From Glandiceps talaboti (Eukaryota; Hemichordata; Enteropneusta; Spengelidae), in contig NC_135569.1 of assembly GCF_964340395.1 (NCBI RefSeq), forward strand, positions 13,070,019 through 13,134,018: DNA of 64,000 nt, given 5' to 3'. The position numbers were made by a program, and so were the translations under genes. The notes below the pieces were generated by a model that was not told where the DNA came from, searched no databases, and was given only the letters and a program-made list of their open reading frames with translations. Shown in pieces: positions 51,701 to 64,000 of this stretch; the stretch's first letter is position 1, and the number at the start of each line of letters is the position of its first letter.

Positions 51701-54700
51701 CGTGCAAGACTGTAACGGTCAAGTGTGACATAATATATTTGATATCTGAATAGTTTGTTTCTGGTAGAGCGATTCGCTGTCCCAACTCGACACTGCTGTC
51801 AATGTGCATCTTAAAGATTTACTACAGACTGTTATCCATGTAATAGAAACGATCGCTGTTATGGTTGGATAATATTTATATTCAAAATTCTGCAATTTTT
51901 TTTTTCTAATCCGGTCTACACGTTCATATGTCCACCCCCACACTTTGTTGTAGTTCCTATGCAGCATCATTACGAGCTACACCTCCACTCACAGTATAGT
52001 CAAAGTCGTTACTCTAGAAGTCCTGAGATGCATGAGATGCAATTGAAAATTTATCCACATCCACCCACACAGTCATTAACATCATATCTTTGTTAATCAA
52101 TCACACAATTCTAACCAACAACACAGTCCCTCATGAAGTTGGTGTCTATTGGAACAGTTATGTAATGTCCAAATATGGTACATTTGTTAGCTGTGGATGC
52201 TACTTATACACTGTTTACGTAACTGTAACAGTTGGAGGTTCACTGATTAGATGAACAACATTTTGTGCTGATTGAGGAACTTTGACCAGACGTGGTTTAG
52301 TTAGAGACCACATTGGCATCCAGACTATCTGTAAACATGCTGAATTATTTCTATGTATTCCTTTACAAGTACATATTCTCTGACAAGCGAATTTAATGAA
52401 GCTATACTTAAGATTTCGATTGACTTGAAAAAAACATATATCCAGTTTTCCAAATAGTTCTTTATTTTCAAAAAGAAATCATCATGTTATATATTGCAGG
52501 AAAATAACGCAATCGCAGAAGTTGACATCGCTACGGCCACCATAACTGAAATTCATCCACTTGGTTTTAAAGACCACAATATTTATGGGTTAGATGCCAG
52601 TGATCGGGATGAAGGTAAGCGTTGCCATGGCTACGAGTTCACAAATTCAAAATCTAATGCAGGACTCTGAAAACATATAATTGCGCAAGAGGGGAGGATA
52701 CATGTCACGTGACGTACTTTGACGTTAGAACAATGCAGCTCATTCAAATTTTTTTTCCCCCTCCGATTATGTAACGTAAGGTAAATTTCAACTCTTTATC
52801 AGAAAATTCAAATGTCACGAAGGGGTCATCATGACCTTGCAAAATATGTTAAATAGTCAAGATATATTCATAAATAGCCAATGAAAACCGTGTTTACAGA
52901 ATGGGGAAAACAATGATTGTCGATATCCTGAAAAACATGATAATGAACTCTCATTTAAAAATATCAAAAATAAACTTTCATTATAGCAAAGTTTGAATAA
53001 CTTTGATTTTTAGGTAAATTAGTCCCCGAGGTACTAGTATGTTCTGCCTTCAGCTGTTACTGTCTCACATGTCCTTTTGGCCAGCAACTTTGACAATTGC
53101 TTGTCTCGCTAGGTTCAATTTAACGACTTTAACTAGTTACTTTGTTATTGTCAGGCATTATGTCCAGTTTCTCTAAACCGGGGCTGGTTAAAATTACTTA
53201 CTGTCATCTCTTACCATATAGCTTCTCAAAATTCAGAATTTTCGCCAGACTTATCACCAAAATATTTTGACCTATATGTACCAATACTTACCTCCTACCT
53301 ACAGGTATAAATATAGAAACATGGCCGATATATGGTATGTATCAACCTGATGCTATCAAGTATTTCTACATCGATGGCCAAGGATATTTGGTGACGGCCA
53401 ATGAGGGCGATAGTATGGAGGTGTCGTTTGGATCAGAAGAATGGAGTGAACAAATGAGAGGACAGGATTTCGTGACCGGTAGGTTTTGATATTTCTGTGT
53501 CTCGGAGGAAATACGGATAATGATAGGTGGAGAGTAAGATTGTGTAAACATACCAGGTGATGGAAGACGAGTCAATAGCTTTGCCAGTAAAAGTTTACAC
53601 GTATGCCCGGGTTGTACGCTCTCGAACAGAAAATACGGGATATATTTGCTGGTCGGTCTACGTCACAGCAATGTGCATCTCCCACTCCGGGGGTCAACGT
53701 ATAGGTCGTCATGTTCTGCGATGCTCGATATATTCATCACGTTCAATATTGTCACTGTTTTGTCCAACTTTTGCGTGTATTTCCAGCACCATGTTACTAC
53801 ATACGAGTGACGTTGTGTGTTTGTCAATTTGCCAATCACAGCTTGATTTTGACGACACGGTGCTAGGTTACTCACATGTTTTAGAAATGTTACACTAAAT
53901 GACCAAATATATACATAAAGAACATGAATTGCCGAACTTTTAATGTGACAACAAAAATCTCAACATCAACTACCTCTTGGATAATTAATTTATGGTAATA
54001 TTTATCTTTTCAGGTGATTTTTTATCTGACCTAGTTTCCGAGGATTTATCAGCCGCCCTCGGCGATGACACCAAATTAGGTACTGTCGACGTCGTTACGT
54101 GTCCGTTGTCTAAATCTGATAGGAAGACATAATTTCCCGATGTCTCTTATTACAGATTAACTAAATGATTAAAAATCAAACAAGCTATTAGAAACATAAC
54201 TGTAATGTTGATAATATGTAATGCAAAGTCATGTAATGTAAAACAAAAAACCTTTCACTAAACCTATATCACAAAGTATATATTCAAATCAGGCTACTGG
54301 ATATATCTTTATATTAACATAAAACATACCATATACCATATTATATCATATTGTGTAAAGTTATGTCGTATTTCACACTACATCAAATCAAATGTCATCC
54401 ACGTCACGTCACGTCACGTCATGTCACGTCACGGCACGGCACACATACTACACCAAACTACATCAGATCACATCACATCACATCACATCACATCACTGTC
54501 ACATCACCTCACATCACATCACATCACTATCACATGACTATCACATCACATCACATCACATCACTGTCACATCACATCACATCAGTCACATCACATCACT
54601 GTCACATCACATCACTTCACTGTCACATCATATCACATCACATCACATCCCATCACACCACTGTCACATCACATCACATCACATCACTTCACTATCACAA

Positions 54701-57700
54701 CACAACACTTTAACATAACATATAATAAACAAATCGCATTGAATCACATGTGCATATCACATTACATCGCTTCAAGTCATGTCACAACACAACACAACCC
54801 GCCACACCACACCACACCACACCACAACACAACACAACACAACACAACACACCACACCACAACACAACACAACACAACACAACACAACACAACACAACAA
54901 ATCTCAACTCATGACAACTCATGACATCGCGACAACTCGGGACAACTTGTCACACAATGTAACATCACATCATAAATACACCAGTTTTTGAAACGTACTT
55001 GGTTTTTCCCCAGGTCGGTTGTTATTAAGTATTGTCGATGGTATGAACGTCAGCTATCCTACCAAGTATGACCAATTCTACACGTTCGGCTCTAGAAGTT
55101 TCTCCGTCATCCAGACATCAGATATGTCAATGTTATATGACAGTGGAGATGAATTTGAACAAATAAACGCTGAAAACTATCCAACAATATTCAACATGAA
55201 TGTTGGGGATGATGATGAAACTCCGGAGGATACCATGGATAGCAGATCGGATAACAAGGTAAATTGAGTGCATCAGGAGAAATTATTCTAACTTAAAAAA
55301 AAATATTAAAAAATCAAGCGCTGAAATCATACACGATACGTACGGATAACTGGTCAACATTTATCTTTCAAGAGAAAGCCATTTCTTAAACAAAGTACAC
55401 GGGGATGCTTTTTCATCGCTTTTTATTCTAAATACATTTTTTTCTGACAGGGGAAAAATGTTACAGTTGATTTTCACTGAGGTATCAATATACACATCTG
55501 ACAATGTGACATGTTATCACCCCCCCCCCCCCCAATACATACAATAGAAGCAATTTAGGCCGAAATAAGAATATTCGCTGACTTGATAAAGCTCTCAGTA
55601 AACAAACATTGCGACACTTTATTGTTTGGCTCGACAAGAATCAATATAATTGTTACTTTGTAATTCTTAATCGTACGGATCACCTAAACATAGCTCACAA
55701 AAATAAAATGCAAGAGCTATATTGGTAGTAAATGTAGTTGTTGTGTCAAGCTATTACATGATATATCTGCAGTGTTGGTAAGATTTCGATCAAGCCGATA
55801 TTATTTCAGGCTAATTATAATAATTTACAGGGTATACAAGGTTTTGATTGGTCAACGACTTTCCTACTGCTCTTGAAAAATCCCAAAGCATTAACGACAA
55901 ATACTACATAGGCTTTTTACGTAATGTGAAATAGTGCATATGCTAGTTTTAATTTTTTTGTAAAACTCCATTTCAGGGCCCTGAACCCGAGTCTGTCTCG
56001 TATGGGAAGGTTGGAAATAAAAATATTTTATTTATTGGTTTGGAGAGAATGTCATCGATTATGCTGTACCAAATCACTGATGGCGTCGTTTCGTTTGAAA
56101 GTGTTCATCGTGCTGGTTGCATAGATGACACTTTCCAAAATCTGTATGATGCTCGAAATATTGGCGATGCCGATCCCGAAGATATGAGGTATGTGTGGCA
56201 TTAGTGGTCGACCTGATATAAGAGGTCGTAGATAGCGAAATATGTCGTAAATCCACGGGCCTCTTTACGGTACTGTAACAGCAGACAAATGTGCTCTGGT
56301 TTGTGACGTCACTGCGATAATATAAACATCGAATAGTGTGTGTATTACTGTTAGCAATCCTCGTTCTCATCTTTCGAGATTGCGACAAACATTGCAACCC
56401 TTACTCCCCATTTGCTTCAAGCAGAAGAACACTACAATTTTGAAACATTCGTCGAGAGTGCCGACTTAGTAATTTGCGCGTCTAATAAACAATAACATAA
56501 CATAACATTACATAACATAACATAACATAACATAACATAACATAACATATAATGCCGTTGTTACTCAAAGTGTAGCATAGTTAAGATGATTTGAACGATA
56601 TATATATCCTTTCGAAAGGTCTTAAAATTCGTGTCCGTTTTTTTCACACAGGTTCATCAATGAAGAAAATTCTCCAAGTAACAGACCACTTCTACTAGTT
56701 GCTGGATCAATTAGTGGTACTCTATCACTCTATGACGTCATTGATGACTCGAATGCGGGTAAGGTTTCCTTAGATGATAAAAAAAACATTATTTAATGTA
56801 ATAATGAAGTGTTTCATTATGTATGGGGAACTTCTGATCAGTAAACCGCAGCAATAAAAGAAACTGCAGTAATCTTAGTAAACTGTTCCAATATTAGTAA
56901 ACTAGCAATATTAGTAAAATGTAGCAATATTAGTAAAATGTAGCAATATTAGTAAACTAGCAATATTAGTAAAATGTAGCAATATTAGTAAAATGTAGCA
57001 ATATTAGTAAACTAGCAATATTAGTAAAATGTAGCAATATTAGTAAAATGTAGCAATATTAGTAAAATGTAGCAATATTAGTAAAATGTAGCAATATTAG
57101 TAAAATGTAGCAATATTAGTAAAATGTAACAATATTAGTAAACTAGCAATACTAGTAAAATGTAGCAATATTAGTAAAATGTAGCAATATTAGTAAAATG
57201 TAGCAATATTAGTAAAATGTAGCAATACTAGTAAAATGTAGCAATATTAGTAAAATGTAGCAATATTAGTAAAATGTAGCAATATTAGTAAAATGTAACA
57301 ATATTAGTAAAATGTAACAATATTAGTAGAATGTAACAATATTAGTAAAATGTAACAATATTAGTAAAATGTAACAATATTAGTAAAATATAGCAATATT
57401 AGTAAAATGTAGCAATATTAGTAAAATGTAGCAATCTTAGTAAAATATAGCAATATTAGTAAAATGTAGCAATCTTAGTAAAATATAGCAATATTAGTAA
57501 ATTAGTAAAGTGTAGTTATATCAGTAAAATATAGCAAGAATAGTACGATTTTATCTAGTCAAATAACACTACTTTAGGTATAACGTGATTTTCAACTCAA
57601 GACAAGGGGTCAAATATATACATTTCCATTTCTAGTTTCTACTCTATGATTTTCTTCCAACTTTGTTTGTTTTTGTCTTGTTTACAGATGTCGGCAGCTC

Positions 57701-57770
57701 ACCGTTAATATCAGCACTCCTACTTCTTGTCTGTTTGCTCATCAATATACTTCAATACACCAATATATAA
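48750..57770 (+). CDS. Gene E: msp130-like / choice-of-anchor I GPI-anchored glycoprotein
   Basis: Exons: 48750-48945, 49904-50122, 50774-50972, 51371-51512, 52500-52614, 53305-53478, 54014-54079, 55014-55258, 55977-56188, 56652-56758, 57688-57770; 1758 nt, 585 residues. The first seven exons and exon 9 are exactly as long as in gene D. Exon 8 is two codons shorter, exon 10 four codons shorter and exon 11 four codons longer. The signal peptide (to VSAVNG) is identical to D. Family blocks MEPEYAALNEDD, DGQGYLVTANEGDS, FGSRSFSVIQ and GPEPESVSYGK are kept. The C terminus DVGSSPLISALLLLVCLLIN is again GPI-like, with an extra short tail QYTNI. A poly-A signal aataaa lies at 58122-58127. It arose by a tandem duplication of about 10 kb; amino-acid changes are scattered and no disabling mutation was seen, so both copies look functional. 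Confidence 0.85.
50421..50500. repeat. Hairpin repeat in intron 2 of gene E
   Basis: ataccgtggccgaagatagacgaca pairs with tgtcgtcttcggccacggta around a loop of about 30 bp. It is absent from gene D intron 2, which has a different hairpin at 40200. Confidence 0.8.
51006..51145. repeat. (GAAT)n(GA)n(CAGA)n array in intron 3 of gene E
   Basis: gaat units change to gaga and then cagaca units, ending ggcaggcaggcag. Confidence 0.9.
51513..52499 (+). other. Intron 4 of gene E
   Basis: Noncoding, ends in acceptor atattgcag. No recognisable repeat or gene. Confidence 0.5.
54392..54960. repeat. Pentamer arrays in intron 7 of gene E
   Basis: cgtca, catca, cactgtcacat and caaca/ccaca pentamers. Same intron and same repeat class as gene D at 44460-45130, but blocks differ in order and number. 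Confidence 0.85.
55259..55976 (+). other. Intron 8 of gene E
   Basis: Noncoding, with poly-C near 55520-55534. It is much longer than the 212-bp intron 8 of gene D, so it has been expanded or the other contracted. Confidence 0.5.
56865..57520 (+). repeat. 19-bp minisatellite in intron 10 of gene E
   Basis: About 34 units of agcaatattagtaaaatgt and variants (aacaat, shorter 15-bp actagcaatattagt units, agcaatcttagt). Order of variants shows local block duplications. Gene D intron 10 (47061-47403) has none of it. Confidence 0.95.
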
Positions 57771-58121
57771 AAGATTTTTTTTCAGAGGACCATATGTTTA
57801 TTAAAAACTGTTCAGTCTGAAGCTTGATAACCTGGTCTACACGGAGATGTAGACTTTGTGTGTCTTTTCAGTATTGCGATTTCGACTTTTTAAGATAAAT
57901 ATTTAGTGTACAATTTACATGAAAAAGTGCATTTTCGTTTTTTTAAAGGTTTTTTGTTATTTGTTATTTTTGGTTATGCTCGTTTGTTGGTCAGAGTTAT
58001 TATTGTCACCTCCTGTCGTTCATTATCGAATGAAGGTCATTTATATGTACTTACATTTGTATTACTTCATACTTGACATGGTGCAAGAATAGAGCCATTT
58101 ATAAGAACGATACGTACTGAA

Positions 58122-58127
58122 AATAAA
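58122..58127 (+). terminator. Poly-A signal of gene E
   Basis: aataaa 352 bp after the stop codon of gene E in otherwise ordinary sequence; the nearest good signal downstream. Confidence 0.45.
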
Positions 58128-58329
58128 GCATTGTATTCATTGTTACTATTGGCATACATGTATGTGTTGTTTAATCTTTTTGTGTGCTGACTTGCCGTTT
58201 TACAGAAACCTGACTACAGTATTGATGAAACATTATTCTATCAACAGTGTTCTAGTTCTGACCAGAATACATTTCTTTGGCGACTATTTTCGTGTGTGGA
58301 TGGATGGGTGTGTGGGAGGGAGGGGAGGC

Positions 58330-58470
58330 TGTCTGTCTGTTTGTTTGTTTGTTTGTTTGTTTGTTTATTTGTTTGACTGACTGACTGACTGACTGACTGA
58401 TTGACTGACTGACTGTCTGTCTATCTCTGTCTCTGTCTCTGTCTGTCTGTCTGTCTGTCTGTCAGTCTGT
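58330..58470. repeat. (GTTT)n (GACT)n (CTGT)n array
   Basis: Successive tetramer runs gttt, gact and ctgt after a G-rich stretch. Confidence 0.9.
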
Positions 58471-58954
58471 GTGTATATCGATATTCTTTTCACTAAACTT
58501 TGCAACATTATTTTATGACAACTAAACTTCACTCAGCTCATGTTCAACTTTTTTCAAATGCACACCAATCTGTCTGAAAAATCGTAAGTAGAGACCAAAG
58601 GGGTTTTGTGAAAATCTGAGTCATCGCTATTGCTACCGTAGCTGTCAATCAAATATTAGTGCCTAAATATTTTGGGGAATACTGGACAATTGAGATCTTC
58701 GCTGGGCCGCAGTGCTAGTGTCAATTTCGTCATAAGTTAAATAATATTGTTTATACTTGTATTCATATACATAGCAAGTACCAAGCTCCCAATTGTTACG
58801 ACTTGAAGTTTGAATGGGAAATGAAGCACAATTAGTTGTGGGTGTAAAACTTCAACCTTTACACCTCCTACACAACAACCATAAGTGATATTCCTCTAAA
58901 AGTCCTCCCAACATATTTCATTATTATATAATATTAAACCTCTTAACTTGTAAT

Positions 58955-59210
58955 ACATACATACATACATACATACATACATACATACATACATACAGAC
59001 GTACGTACGTACGTACGTACATACATACATACATACATACATACATACATACATACATACATACATACATACACACATGCACACATGCACACATACATAC
59101 ATACATACATACATACATACATACATACATACATACATACATACACACACACATACATACATACATACATACATACATACATACATACATTCATTCATTC
59201 ATACATACAT
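58955..59210. repeat. (CATA)n array with CGTA block
   Basis: cata units with cgta (59000-59020), cacatg (59070-59090) and cattcatt (59188-59200) blocks. It forms the outer border of the segment shared with 9560-11000. Confidence 0.95.
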
Positions 59211-60310
59211 TTTGCGTCTCCTTATCAAAAAGGCATTACAATGTAGTGTGATTCAATATTGGAACAAATGTGAAAATACGTTTTTCCAGACTATATATAA
59301 TTTCACAATCACATTAAGAGTATGATTTAGAAATTTGATACAAACATCTGACAAGATATGTAAATATTTGAATGTGGTTAATATAGTCATATTTGTGTTA
59401 CAAACTTTAAAGGTCTATTTCTACAAACGTACTCATGACATAAAGACAACATGAACACACGATAGACTATGATTAATAATATTAATTTATTTCACCAGAT
59501 ACATATGATAATAACAATATACATTAACAACAATAACTACAAAAACAACAACAACAATTACAACTGAAACAAAAGCGTTGTAAGGACCATGCATATAGTT
59601 CACTTTTAATTAATCTAGTCTATGTGCTAGAAATTAAGAAAAAATACCAATAGTAAACATACAACTTATACTACCAATACTATTCAAATACCACTAATTA
59701 TACATTTTAAATTAATGAATGTTGAGCAGAGTTCAATATTATCCATATTTAGTTTAAAATCGTGATTCCTTGAGGGTACTTATTATTTTTTGGCGCCGCC
59801 AAGGTCCAAATGCTGTACTTCACCAGTGGCATTGGTCAAAATTAACAACACAGGTCAAATTCCACATGTTAAAAGGAATGAAACATTTCAAATGTGTATG
59901 GTACAAGTCAAGTGGAATCTCACCAGTCAAAACTAATCATAAATGTTAAATGTCCAAAGGTAATCCTACACGTCAAAGGTAATCTCTAATATCAAATAAT
60001 CGCATATATGAAAGGATTTCTGAAATATCAGATAATATCAATGTCAACAGCAATCTCAAATATCAGATAATCTCACATGACAAAGGTAATCCTACACGTC
60101 AAAGGTAATCTCAAATATCAATTAATCTTAAATGTTCAAAGGTAATCTCAAAATACCAGATAATCGCATATGTGAAAGGTAATCTCAAATATCAGATAAT
60201 CTCATGTCAAAGAGAATCTCAAATATCAGATAATATCACACGTCAAAGGTAATCACACATGTCGAAGGGAACAATCAAAGGTGATTACCCATCAAAAGTG
60301 GTCATACATG

Positions 60311-63478
<3,168 letters not shown>

Positions 63479-64000
63479 CTACAATTTGAGGATAGTTTAA
63501 TGCTTGAATTAATACTTAGACACATACTATAGATATATCATGTGAAACATTAAACCCTTTCAATTGCATACTAATTGCCCTAATTAGCATATTATTTGGT
63601 TTTGGTTGTATATCTCAATCAGTGTTTGTGTTAACAAAATACAACTTACTCCATGCTAGTTAATTTTGTCACACACTGTTAGGCTTATTAATGTTGATTA
63701 TCATGCATACTAGATTACTCAGCATAGATTTGGAAACGCCATGTATATATCCGTATATTTCCATGAATGTTCCTCGGTTGTAAATGCTAACTGATATGAA
63801 ACAAGATTTGTGAGAGGGCGCTCTTTGTATCACAAAGCACGTGATAACTGTGAAGTACAAATGTATGCATATTTTTAAATTTGACCAACTTTATCATGTA
63901 TCTCTACTTGAATGAATGAAACTTTGCAGGTATGCTATCTTTGTAGAACAATCACACATATTTTACTTCTCGACCTGACTTCTAACTTCAAGATTAAATT
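63479..64000 (-). other. Upstream intron of gene C to window edge
   Basis: Contains the second copy of the 37-bp phrase at 63798. No exon of the expected phase was found. Confidence 0.4.

Noticed and set aside
56074-56397. Antisense ORF of 107 codons
   Set aside because: It is the shadow of exon 9 of gene E plus intron sequence.
56865-57520. CRISPR-like regular repeat
   Set aside because: Units are contiguous with no unique spacers and lie in an intron of an animal gene; this is a minisatellite.

Overview
The window is animal nuclear DNA. Its genes are split into short exons with GT..AG introns of 100 bp to several kb. Introns and gaps are full of CATA/TGTA, GA/CT and CA arrays, minisatellites, fold-back repeats and decayed retrotransposons. 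The gene content (msp130-like GPI proteins, fucolectin-type lectin domains, polycystin-type GAIN/GPS domains) suggests a marine invertebrate bilaterian such as a lophotrochozoan, hemichordate or cephalochordate. The sequence alone does not decide the phylum. All exon models are built by eye from splice sites, reading phase and paralogue comparison.

Left block (1-25.3 kb, + strand): two paralogous genes, A (1334-9201, 5' end outside the window) and B (12523-25320, apparently complete). Each encodes one (A) or two (B) fucolectin/F5-8C-like (FTP) domains, a short helical linker and a polycystin-1-like GAIN region. Each ends with a stop codon exactly at the GPS cleavage position, with no transmembrane part. 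A decayed DIRS/Ngaro-type retroelement sits in the intron upstream of every FTP cassette, and its shared insertions date the duplications.

Middle (25.7-34 kb): a broken non-LTR retrotransposon, a second LINE fragment, a duplicated noncoding block and MITE-like fold-back elements. At 34.2-36.3 kb is a small secreted protein with two canonical EF-hands.

Right block (38-58 kb, + strand): a tandem pair of 11-exon genes, D (38725-47474) and E (48750-57770). They encode secreted, GPI-anchored proteins of the msp130 / choice-of-anchor I family, known from biomineralising cells. Exon sizes and phases match almost exactly, and an upstream block of about 100 bp is conserved between them.

Right end (60.3-63.5 kb, - strand): gene C, a divergent third member of the GAIN/GPS family, whose 5' exons lie outside the window. 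Its 3' flank is a reverse-complement copy of the DNA downstream of gene A. In both places the copy is bounded by CATA/TGTA arrays and carries a satellite-like repeat resembling the end of the GPS exon.

The most notable biology is the set of three GAIN/GPS paralogues that all stop at the cleavage site. Next is the neighbourhood of secreted EF-hand, msp130-like and lectin-domain genes. I recognised no tRNA, rRNA or CRISPR array.
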